DNA of 18,465 nt from an uncultured Lachnospiraceae bacterium (GTDB taxonomy: Bacteria > Bacillota > Clostridia > Lachnospirales > Lachnospiraceae): positions 1-18,465 of the forward strand of contig CAJUHQ010000073.1 of NCBI GenBank assembly GCA_910586095.1, read 5' to 3'. Both the position numbers and the translations under genes were made by a program. Below the pieces are notes generated by a model, which ran no database searches, was not told where the DNA came from, and saw only the letters and a list, made by a program, of their open reading frames with translations. Positions 8,464 through 15,861 of this stretch are shown here, in pieces. Numbering within the stretch: the stretch's first letter is position 1; every line of letters starts with the position of its first letter.

Positions 8464-9185
8464 GACTTCCCTGTGGAACAGAAAGAAAAATATATATCAT
8501 ATCAAATTATGATTGTCAGGTGCATATGCAAATCAAAAAAATAGGATATATAGATGAATATATGATAACAGGAAATGAAGGCGTTAAAGAAGGACTTCCT
8601 GTATATACAGATAGTTCTAAAATCAACATGGTAGTTACTATTGTTGTAAAAATGTTGTTTGCGTTTCTTTTAACTCATATTATTTACTCATTTATGAAAT
8701 ATATCACAAACTTTATTTTTTCATTAAGCTTCTTAATTGAGAAGATTAAGTATGAATTGGTTATTTTTTTATATTTATGTATGTTGTTTATGCAAAATCC
8801 GGGAAGAATTAATGATTGGGTGAGTGCATGGTATGTACTAAATTATAAGGATGGAATCGGGTCTAGACTCCTAATTGGAACTATTTTAAATTTTTTCTTT
8901 GGCGAATATATTACACATAATGAAGTATTTCTATTTGTTTTTTGCACTTTGACAATACTCATTGGATTTGTCTCCTTTCTTGCAGGAAGAGTGATTAGAA
9001 GCAGCAATAAAGATAAATCATTTGCAGTATTTTTTATTGCAATGTATTTGGCATGTCCTGGAAGCATTGCATATCTTTGGACAAGTGGAAATATGGGGAG
9101 ATTAGAAACGTATAGTTTGGTTTTCTTCCTTTTTGGAGTAGTTCTTTTTGAAATTTATCAAAAAAATGGATACGATATTTTTTGA
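8409..9185 (+). pseudogene. Middle fragment of the frameshifted membrane protein gene
   Basis: This open stretch has no proper start of its own: the first usable codon is a TTG inside the homopolymer, with no ribosome binding site. It continues the extracytoplasmic segment of the 5' fragment (a strand-rich portion including KIYIISNY) and then carries about five hydrophobic helices. Between helices there is a segment with NPGRINDWVSAW and IGSRLLIGT, a DW...W plus SR pattern that I have the impression occurs in polysaccharide-cluster membrane proteins, though I cannot name a family. It stops at TGA 9183-9185. The frame is then taken up one base back, at either the A7 run 9160-9166 or the T6 run 9178-9183. 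The region is visibly more AT-rich than the neighbouring glycosyltransferase genes; one 60-base line (9301-9360) counts to 14 G/C. Confidence 0.55.
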
Positions 9186-9937
9186 TTTTTCTTTTTTCAG
9201 AGTTAGCTTTATTGACTCATCAGGGAACAATTTTTTACTATTATCCGATTGTAGTAACCGTTCTTTTATATGATTTGTATAGAAAGTTTTCGTGGAAGCA
9301 GTTGTTAGCTATTTTTGCAAATTTTATTGGAGTTTTGTTCACATTTTTTTATTTGCAATTATTTTCGGGATTAAATTATTCAACAGTAGAAATAGCAGTC
9401 AATGCAGTGTGTAACAGAACAAATATGGAGATTGTTGAGGATGCAATACGATTAGAGTATTTCTCTAGTCTAAAAGAAAATTTTGATTATGGACAAGTTC
9501 ATTTTTTCAAATATTATGGATATGAGTGGAAAACCGGAATTGCATTAATTTTATTAGCTCCTTTAATATTGTTTATAGTAGGAATTTGGAGAAAATATGT
9601 TATTCAATGGAAAAAGGAAGTTACCAATAAAAATATCTATAAAAGTCCAGTGATCTATATTTTATTTTCTAATTTATTATACATTCCTATTTATTTATTG
9701 ATGTGTGATTGGGGAAGATGGACAGGAGCTCTTATAGGAACTTTATTTTTTCAGATTGGGTATTTGTATGCGAAGCAGGATAGTAGAATGAGGAATGTAT
9801 TCTATCAATCAGCACAGTGGGTAGAAAAGTATAAGTTTGTTTGTATAATTATTTTACTGTATTTGGCAAGTTTAGATAAGTTTACAGATTTATTTACAGC
9901 AAAGATAAATAATTTATATGTTTTGCTTTTTGGATGA
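9182..9937 (+). pseudogene. 3' fragment of the frameshifted membrane protein gene
   Basis: The stretch is open from 9152 in this frame and ends at TGA 9935-9937. It encodes about 250 residues with roughly six or seven more hydrophobic helices, a short loop containing LTHQGTIFYYYP, and a longer polar loop around EDAIRLEYF to YYGYEW. Joined to the two upstream fragments by single-base corrections it gives one uninterrupted hydrophobic protein. It has no ribosome binding site of its own at the TTG 9182. If translated alone it would be an isolated membrane fragment of doubtful function. It is followed by a 153-bp gap before the second GT11 gene, the largest gap in the cluster. Confidence 0.55.
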
Positions 9938-10090
9938 CTATGCTAAAATAAAGTTGGCTTATTGTGAAAAAGATCACTCATACGTTTAGAAAGTGCTGTT
10001 TTATAGAACAGTACAAAATTGTGAATATAGACTAGAAAAGTAAAGTTCAAAATTAAAAATTCTCGCGCTGAGAAGGGAGCGTGGTTATAA
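9938..10090 (+). other. Intergenic gap, largest in the glycan cluster
   Basis: The gap is AT-rich. It contains a weak hairpin (CTGTT 9996-10000 / AACAG 10007-10011) with no following T-run, so it is not a convincing terminator. I see no good -35/-10 pair. Its last 20 bases carry the ribosome binding site GGGAG (10075-10079) of the next gene. Confidence 0.4.
10071..10087 (+). repeat. 17-nt leader repeat carrying the ribosome binding site (copy 1)
   Basis: AGAAGGGAGCGTGGTTA lies just before the second GT11 start. It matches 16 of 17 positions of a copy at 11047-11063 in front of the GT6 gene, with one G/A difference. Both copies include GGGAG and sit at the same place relative to the start codon. 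Confidence 0.6.
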
Positions 10091-10954
10091 ATGATGATAC
10101 TACGTTTTAGGGGTGGGCTTGGCAATCAGATGTTTCAGTATGCGTTTTATCGTGCGGCACAGCAAAGAGGTATGGATATTCAGGCAGACATTACAGCATA
10201 TGAATTTGACAAGAAACGCAAGTTTGTGTTAGGAGATTTTCCAAATGTAGAGTTGGATTATATAGATAGGGAAGAGTTCAATCAATTGTTTGCGAGCTAT
10301 TGCAATAGAGGAATTATACAAAAAGTCATCAACAAGGTATTGCCTAAAACTAGCATTTATTTTAAGGAATTGGATGACAGCCCATATGATGAGCGCAATT
10401 TTGGATTGAAAAATAAAATTGTGGACGGATATTTTCAGAATGAGCAATATTTTGTATTTATCAGACAACTTCTCTTATATGAATTGAGCTTTCCTAAGGT
10501 AAAAGATCATGCGTTTTTATCACTTTGTGAGAAAATAAAAAAAGATTCTAGAAGCGTAAGTATTCATATTCGCAGAGGAGATTATTTGCAGTTAGAAAGC
10601 TTTTATGGTGGGATTTGTACAGAGAATTATTATCAAAACGCCGTTCAATATATAGAAAAGACAAGAGGAGCAGCAAATTATTATGTGCTAAGTGATGATA
10701 TAGAATGGACGAAAAATCATATAAAAGTGGAACAAGCTGTATATATCTGTAGCGCGGATTATACACAATATGAAGATTGGTATGATATGTATTTGATGAG
10801 TTTGTGTCATGATAATATTATAGCAAATAGTTCTTTTAGCTGGTGGGGAGCATGGTTGAATCAACATACAGACAAGATGGTGATTAGACCACAACAGTGG
10901 AATCAAAATAGCAAAATGGAGGGGCTTTGTTGTCAGGGATGGATATTGTTGTAG
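10091..10954 (+). CDS. GT11 family alpha-1,2-fucosyltransferase-like enzyme (second copy)
   Basis: This 287-residue GT11 enzyme has GGLGNQMFQYA at residues 8-18, HIRRGDY at 159-165, LSDD at 200-203 and NSSFSWWGAWLN at 246-257. These are the same motif order and spacing as the gene at 5211, so GDP-fucose is the expected donor and a galactose 2-OH the likely acceptor position. Outside the motifs the two copies differ widely, especially in residues 35-110 and in the acceptor-side loop after the RRGDY motif. They are therefore not a recent duplication and may act on different acceptors. ATG 10091 is followed immediately by ATG 10094, and either may be used; GGGAG at 10075-10079 serves both. It directly precedes the GT6 gene, the natural order for H-antigen synthesis followed by A/B-type extension. 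Confidence 0.88.
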   Translation: MMILRFRGGLGNQMFQYAFYRAAQQRGMDIQADITAYEFDKKRKFVLGDFPNVELDYIDREEFNQLFASYCNRGIIQKVINKVLPKTSIYFKELDDSPYDERNFGLKNKIVDGYFQNEQYFVFIRQLLLYELSFPKVKDHAFLSLCEKIKKDSRSVSIHIRRGDYLQLESFYGGICTENYYQNAVQYIEKTRGAANYYVLSDDIEWTKNHIKVEQAVYICSADYTQYEDWYDMYLMSLCHDNIIANSSFSWWGAWLNQHTDKMVIRPQQWNQNSKMEGLCCQGWILL

Positions 10955-11046
10955 TCTTAGAAGATCACAACCAGCAAATTTGAGCTGATATGTATCACAG
11001 TAAACTGCTCTGATATGAAGATTAGTGTATGGCAAGGTGTGTGCGA

Positions 11047-11063
11047 AGAAGGGAGCATGGTTA
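11047..11063 (+). repeat. 17-nt leader repeat carrying the ribosome binding site (copy 2)
   Basis: AGAAGGGAGCATGGTTA lies before the GT6 gene and differs from the copy at 10071-10087 at one position. Here the variant base creates an ATG at 11057 only 1 nt from GGGAG. That is too close to initiate well, which favours ATG 11069 as the GT6 start. Confidence 0.6.
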
Positions 11064-11068
11064 GCAGA

Positions 11069-11911
11069 ATGAAAAAAACTGCACTACTTTATATAGCTAC
11101 TGGAGAGTATTTTTTATTTTGGGAAGATTACTTTCATTCCTGTGAGAAGTACTTGTTAAAAAATCATGAAAAGCACTACTATGTATTTACAGATTGCGAA
11201 AATATCTATGGGGAACAGGAATGTGATAGGATTCATAAAATTCGCATTGATGCAATGCCGTGGCCATTGATTACACTGCTGCGATTTCACATTTTCTTGC
11301 GCGTTGAGCATGAGTTAGAACGATTTGACTATCTATATTTTATGAATGCAAATTTGCAGTGTGTGGATGAGATTAGTGAAGAACAAATAGTACCTATCAA
11401 TGAAGAAGAATTGGTAGTGGCACAACATCCAGGATTTTATAAAAATGAATCAAGGTTTGTTGCATCCTATGACAGAAACCCAAAATCGACCGCGTATGTT
11501 CCTTATAATGCAAAAGGTGATGCCGTGATTGGTGCGTTGATTGGAGGGACGGCAGAAGGATTTTTAAAAATGTCCAGAGAACTTCGCAAGAATATTGATA
11601 TAGATTTGCAAAATCGTGTGATCGCACAATGGCATGATGAATCACATTTAAATCATTATATTATATTGCATAAAGGGGCGTATAAACTGTTGTCACCAGC
11701 ATACTGTTATCCAGAACAGTTGCAACTAGACTATAAGCCAAAGATTGTTATGGTTTTAAAACAGAGAAAGTTTGATGTGGACAAGTTTAAAGGATATGGC
11801 GATTATCAGGAAAGCTTTAAAGATAAGGTATGGAGAAATATCAACAAAATACTACCTTATCAAAATATTTTGTGTTTGAGAGATTATATTATAAGAAAAA
11901 AGGTTCGGTGA
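11069..11911 (+). CDS. GT6 family alpha-1,3-Gal/GalNAc transferase-like enzyme (blood-group A/B type)
   Basis: This 280-residue enzyme, counted from ATG 11069, carries clear GT6 hallmarks. ALLYIATGEYFLFW is near the N-terminus. FMNANLQC has NAN at residues 93-95, where the animal enzymes have DxD. HPGFY is at 120-124, GALIGG at 155-160 and WHDESHLN at 188-195. GT6 contains the human ABO transferases and bacterial relatives such as E. coli O86 WbnI and the B. ovatus enzyme. The NAN form marks the bacterial, metal-independent group. The likely reaction adds alpha-1,3-linked GalNAc or Gal to an H-type (fucosylated) galactose, and the preceding gene is a fucosyltransferase that could supply that acceptor. 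There is no membrane anchor, so the enzyme is soluble and cytoplasmic. The frame stays open to 11015 and ATG 11057 is another candidate start; 11069 is preferred for its spacing and because homologous sequence begins there. Gal versus GalNAc cannot be decided by eye. Confidence 0.9.
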   Translation: MKKTALLYIATGEYFLFWEDYFHSCEKYLLKNHEKHYYVFTDCENIYGEQECDRIHKIRIDAMPWPLITLLRFHIFLRVEHELERFDYLYFMNANLQCVDEISEEQIVPINEEELVVAQHPGFYKNESRFVASYDRNPKSTAYVPYNAKGDAVIGALIGGTAEGFLKMSRELRKNIDIDLQNRVIAQWHDESHLNHYIILHKGAYKLLSPAYCYPEQLQLDYKPKIVMVLKQRKFDVDKFKGYGDYQESFKDKVWRNINKILPYQNILCLRDYIIRKKVR

Positions 11912-11914
11912 AAT

Positions 11915-12970
11915 ATGTCTGCTGCATTGAGTGTGATTATTCCAGTATATAACAATAAAAATTATCTAAGACAGTGTGTGGAAAGTGTGTGTAATCAGAC
12001 ATTCTCCGATTTGGAGATTCTTTTGGTGGATGATGGCTCAACTGACGGGGCAGAACTTTTGTGCGATGAATTGGCATGCTACGATCTTAGAATTAAAGTC
12101 TTGCACAAAAAAAACGGAGGAGCTATCAGTGCGCGAAAGGCAGGATGTGCACATGCCTCTAGTCAATATGTGACATTTATAGATAACGATGACTGGATTG
12201 AGAAGGAAATGTATGAATACTTATTCACAGAATTGATAAACAATCAGGTAGATATCATAACTTCTGGTTTTCTTTTATCTAATACAAAAAGTTTAGATTC
12301 TTTTCAACCAATGATCTATGAAAAAAAAGCACTTACTCATTATATTTTTCCCAATATGATTCATAATGCAAAAGATCACACAGGAGGAATTATTAGCTCT
12401 GTTTGCAACAAGATTTTTAAAAAGGAATTGATAGAGGACGCCTTAAATCGAATGGACGAGTCTCTAAGACAGTGGGAAGATGTGGCGTATGTGTATCTTG
12501 CCTGTTATCGAGCAAAACGCATACAAATCACAGGGGAGGCATTTTATCATTATCGGGAAAATAAAGCTTCCGTGACAAGAAAGTATGATCCAAATTATTT
12601 TTTTGCATCTTGTCGCTCTTTTGCCTATATTCAGCAGTATTTTGGAGAAAATGGAGCCAAGGAACTGATAGATCAATTGATTTTTATAAGATTTTGGTGT
12701 ATGGTTCATGCTCTTGAAGTTGAGTTGGAGCGCTCGATTTTTGCTATTTTGCACAAGAAAGGACAAGAATCGATATGGCGCAAGATTATTCAGAGCGATG
12801 AGGGAAAAGAGATTATAAGCCAAATAAATCTCAAAGATGAAAAGATTGCAAAGAATATTAGACAAGAGATGATACTGCTTGTCAAAGGAAGGTATGGTAG
12901 GGCAAGAATTGTACACGATATATATAGGATAAAAAAAGTGTATTGGCAAATAAGGGATAGAAAACGGTGA
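11915..12970 (+). CDS. GT2 family glycosyltransferase (third)
   Basis: This gene starts 3 bp after the GT6 stop. The 351-residue product has SVIIPVYN at 6-13, DDGSTD at 39-44 and KKNGGAISARKAG at 65-77. Its nucleotide/metal site reads IDNDD at 89-93, a conservative variant of the usual VDSDD. The acceptor-side helix after DxD has WIEKEMYEYL. The catalytic domain is followed by a helical C-terminal region containing a W-E-D near residues 187-189 (REDLS-type GT2s usually have E-D here) and a basic tail. It is cytoplasmic or peripheral. Its immediate coupling to the GT6 gene suggests the two act in the same repeat unit. The donor sugar cannot be inferred. It is the most diverged of the four GT2s at the ARNAG position, reading ARKAG. 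Confidence 0.85.
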   Translation: MSAALSVIIPVYNNKNYLRQCVESVCNQTFSDLEILLVDDGSTDGAELLCDELACYDLRIKVLHKKNGGAISARKAGCAHASSQYVTFIDNDDWIEKEMYEYLFTELINNQVDIITSGFLLSNTKSLDSFQPMIYEKKALTHYIFPNMIHNAKDHTGGIISSVCNKIFKKELIEDALNRMDESLRQWEDVAYVYLACYRAKRIQITGEAFYHYRENKASVTRKYDPNYFFASCRSFAYIQQYFGENGAKELIDQLIFIRFWCMVHALEVELERSIFAILHKKGQESIWRKIIQSDEGKEIISQINLKDEKIAKNIRQEMILLVKGRYGRARIVHDIYRIKKVYWQIRDRKR

Positions 12971-12976
12971 ATAGGC

Positions 12977-13903
12977 ATGATTAGTGTAATTGTACCTGTG
13001 TATAATGTCGCGAACTATTTAAGAAGATGTGTTGACTCCATTGTAAAACAGACGTATGATGAACTAGAGATTATTCTTGTGGATGATGGATCGACAGATG
13101 ATAGTAGTGCAATCTGTGATGAGTATGCAGTCAAAGACAACAGAATCCGTGTGATTCATAAACAAAACGGGGGATTATCAGACGCGCGAAATACAGGGTT
13201 GGATATGGCGCAAGGTGAATGGATAGCCTTTGTTGACAGTGATGATTATATTGACAAGAGAATGTATGAAGTGTTATTTAACAACGTGTGCAAGACAGGA
13301 GCAGATATTTCAACTTGTGATTTTTTGTATATATCAGAGAAGGATACTCCAACCAAACAAGTAGAAGATGAAGTGTTAGAAGAGTATGAGGGCGATGAGG
13401 TCATTAAGAGGTTATGGCTTGATAATGTAAGAACCGTGATTCAATGGGATAAAATTTTTAAAAGAGATCTTTTTGAAGAACTGCGTTATCCAGTAGGACG
13501 ATATCATGAAGATACTTTTGTGATACACCGAGAGTTGGCAAAATGCAAAAAAATTGTATACACCAATCAAAAGCTGTATTATTATGTTCAGCGCGATAAT
13601 AGTATTATGTCTGTACCAAATCAAAAGAGAGTAGAAGATGTAGCGGCAGCATATGAGGACAGAATACAATTTTTTAGTGAATTAGGAAAAGTAGAAGCGT
13701 TGCAACAGTCTAAAAGAATGGTTTTGGATGAACTGATGTATATGGCAGATGGGCAGATACGAAACAAGAATTGGTCTATTGTCAGATATATCAATCAAAT
13801 ATATAGACAGTATTTTATGCGGTATCATAGATTTGTAGCAGGTAAGAAATATTGGTATTTGTTTCTTCACTATAAATTGTACCAGCGTTATAGTAGATTG
13901 TAG
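12977..13903 (+). CDS. GT2 family glycosyltransferase (fourth)
   Basis: This 308-residue enzyme begins directly with MISVIVPVYN. DDGSTD lies at 36-41, HKQNGGLSDARNTG at 61-74 and VDSDD at 86-90. It is the most canonical GT2 of the window and closely parallels the 7158 gene over its first 95 residues, sharing ELEIILVDDGSTD and DEYA, with similar DDYI..RMYE after the DxD site. The ED motif (HEDTFV, around residue 178-183) where the catalytic base is expected is present. It starts 6 bp after the previous stop, behind a modest ATAGG ribosome binding site. It is probably a soluble or peripheral enzyme adding a sugar to the lipid-linked glycan. The sugar is unknown. Confidence 0.87.
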   Translation: MISVIVPVYNVANYLRRCVDSIVKQTYDELEIILVDDGSTDDSSAICDEYAVKDNRIRVIHKQNGGLSDARNTGLDMAQGEWIAFVDSDDYIDKRMYEVLFNNVCKTGADISTCDFLYISEKDTPTKQVEDEVLEEYEGDEVIKRLWLDNVRTVIQWDKIFKRDLFEELRYPVGRYHEDTFVIHRELAKCKKIVYTNQKLYYYVQRDNSIMSVPNQKRVEDVAAAYEDRIQFFSELGKVEALQQSKRMVLDELMYMADGQIRNKNWSIVRYINQIYRQYFMRYHRFVAGKKYWYLFLHYKLYQRYSRL

Positions 13904-13933
13904 GGTTTATAAAGTTTAGGTGGAGAGCTGGTT

Positions 13934-14926
13934 GTGAAAAAAATCAAAATTGCCTTTGTTGATTTTTGGGAAGGATTCAATCCCAAAGAGAATTATTTTA
14001 TAACAGTATTACAAAAGTTTTATGAGATCGAGTGGAGTGATGATCCACAAAAAACAGAGTATCTTTTTTATTCTTGTTTTGGATATCAACATATGAAATA
14101 TTCTTGTATAAAGATTTTTTATACAGGAGAAAATATTGTTCCTGACTTTAATCTCTGTGATTATGCAATTGGATATGAACATCTCCAGTATGGAGATCGC
14201 TATATTCGGATGCCATTGTACACGATTGACTTTAGAAAAGATTACTTTCATATGATGGAGAGTTGGGGAAAGATTACAGAAAGAAAGCGTTTTTGTTCTT
14301 TTGTTGCATCTAACAATGTAGAGGCAGATTCGGCCCGAAAAGATCTTTTTGAAAAGCTATCGGAATATCAACAAGTAGATGCAGGGGGGCGGTTTTTAAA
14401 CAATATTGGGCTTGAGAATGGCGTTGAGGATAAACAGCAATTTCAGGAACAATACAAATTTAGTATGGCAGTAGAAAATAGCAGTCATCTAGGCTACTGT
14501 ACTGAAAAGATTGTACAGGCTTTTGCAGCAGGGACAATTCCTATTTATTGGGGTGATCCCGCAGTGGGAACATATTTTAATGAAAAGGCATTTGTGAATT
14601 GCCATAAGTACAAAAATTTTGACGAAGTTTTAGAAGTCGTAAAAAGAATTGACCAAAATGAAGAGATTTATCGGGATATGTTGCGACAAAGCCCTATTAC
14701 AGATGAAAAGCAAACCATAGAAGCATACGACAAGGCATTTGAACAGTGGCTTACTCATATGATAGATCAGCCACAAAGCAGGGCATATCGAAGAAGTCGT
14801 TATGGAAAGGAATTGGTCTATACTAGACAGATTAAAGAATGGTTGTTTTGTGAGAAACAATATAGAGAATTTGCGCGTAAGAGCAGAATTAAAAAAGTGG
14901 CACATGTTCTTTTAAAACGTTTTTAA
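13934..14926 (+). CDS. GT10 family alpha-1,3/1,4-fucosyltransferase-like enzyme (Lewis type)
   Basis: This 330-residue enzyme has strong GT10 motifs. FYTGENI lies at 62-68 with NLCDYAIGYEHL after it. YIRMPLY is at 90-96. A CSFVASN segment near 121-127 is followed by VDAGGRFLNNIG. YKFSMAVENSS through GYCTEKI spans 174-193, and GTIPIYWGDP is at 200-209. These match the H. pylori FucT/Lewis enzyme fold, which transfers fucose from GDP-fucose to GlcNAc (or Glc) O-3 or O-4. It lacks the long C-terminal heptad-repeat tract of H. pylori enzymes and instead ends in a basic helix rich in Lys and Arg, possibly for membrane association. The start is GTG 13934 with AGGTGGAG at 13918-13925. With two GT11s and a GT6 it completes a set of enzymes for Lewis/ABH-like structures. 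Confidence 0.92.
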   Translation: MKKIKIAFVDFWEGFNPKENYFITVLQKFYEIEWSDDPQKTEYLFYSCFGYQHMKYSCIKIFYTGENIVPDFNLCDYAIGYEHLQYGDRYIRMPLYTIDFRKDYFHMMESWGKITERKRFCSFVASNNVEADSARKDLFEKLSEYQQVDAGGRFLNNIGLENGVEDKQQFQEQYKFSMAVENSSHLGYCTEKIVQAFAAGTIPIYWGDPAVGTYFNEKAFVNCHKYKNFDEVLEVVKRIDQNEEIYRDMLRQSPITDEKQTIEAYDKAFEQWLTHMIDQPQSRAYRRSRYGKELVYTRQIKEWLFCEKQYREFARKSRIKKVAHVLLKRF

Positions 14927-14948
14927 AGTGATGAGAAAGGCGACAGGG

Positions 14949-15791
14949 ATGGAAGAAACTCGAACAATCATTATTGAACCTAAAACAGGGTGGTTTGATA
15001 TTGATTTTCATGAAATAAAGCAATATAAAGATTTAATTTTTTTGTTTGTTAAGAGGAATTTTGTAGTACAATATAAACAGACAGTCCTAGGGCCATTGTG
15101 GTTTATTCTCAATCCACTTTTGACGACAATTATGTTTACAGTTGTATTTGGCTCTATAGCGGGTATGTCAACAGACGGGGTGCCTCAATTTGCCTTTTAT
15201 TTGTGTGGTACAGCGCTATGGCAGTATTTTGCAACTTGTCTTAATCAAACTTCCAATACGTTTACAGGAAATGCTCATATTTTTGGTAAAGTATATTTTC
15301 CGCGTATTACTATGCCAATTGCTACAGTGATATTTTCCTTGATTAATTTTGCAGTGGTATTTGTGATGTCCATCATTACAAATCTGTATTATATGTGGAA
15401 AGGAGAAAATATTCAGCCTAATTGGTCTATTCTTTTGCTTCCAATATTAGTTTTGCAGATTGCATTACTTGGATTAGGGTTTGGTATTATTATATCGTCT
15501 CTAACTACCAAATATCGTGATTTAGCTATATTAGTTTCTTTTGGTGTGCAACTATGGATGTATGCAACTCCTGTAGCATATGCAAAGGAACAACTGTCGG
15601 AAAAAATGAGAAGTATCATTATGTTAAATCCAGTTTCTCCAATTATCTGTAATTTTCGATATGCGTTGCTTGGCTGTGGAACGTTTGAGACTGTGTATTG
15701 GGGGATCAGTGCGATTGTGACAGTGGTAGTATTGATTATTGGGATTCTCCTGTTTAACCATGTGGAAAAGACTTTTATGGATACAGTATAA
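14949..15791 (+). CDS. wzm: Polysaccharide ABC-2 exporter permease (Wzm type)
   Basis: This is the integral membrane half of a polysaccharide ABC exporter, 280 residues from ATG 14949. After a cytoplasmic N-terminal arm with IIIEP and GWF, the conserved amphipathic segment VKRNFVVQYKQTVLGPLW is followed by about six hydrophobic helices. LNPVSPII near the end is a Wzm/TagG family feature. Length agrees with the family (about 255-290). ATG 14949 is preferred because AAAGG at 14936-14940 lies 8 nt upstream. GTG 14928 and ATG 14931 are also in frame, but 14928 is only one base after the previous stop and has no clear site. It pairs with the ATPase gene 70 bp downstream to move the finished lipid-linked glycan across the membrane. 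Confidence 0.88.
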   Translation: MEETRTIIIEPKTGWFDIDFHEIKQYKDLIFLFVKRNFVVQYKQTVLGPLWFILNPLLTTIMFTVVFGSIAGMSTDGVPQFAFYLCGTALWQYFATCLNQTSNTFTGNAHIFGKVYFPRITMPIATVIFSLINFAVVFVMSIITNLYYMWKGENIQPNWSILLLPILVLQIALLGLGFGIIISSLTTKYRDLAILVSFGVQLWMYATPVAYAKEQLSEKMRSIIMLNPVSPIICNFRYALLGCGTFETVYWGISAIVTVVVLIIGILLFNHVEKTFMDTV

Positions 15792-15861
15792 TCGAAGAAG
15801 CGTGTAAAAATCTATGTTCACAATATGAAATATATTCACACAGTATAGAAACGAGGAAAAA

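Noticed and set aside
9996..10011. Small hairpin CTGTT/AACAG after the broken membrane gene
   Set aside because: Five base pairs with no following T-run is too weak to call a terminator.
10983..11020. CTGATATG repeated twice before the GT6 gene
   Set aside because: Two 8-mers in AT-rich sequence with no symmetry or further copies; likely chance.
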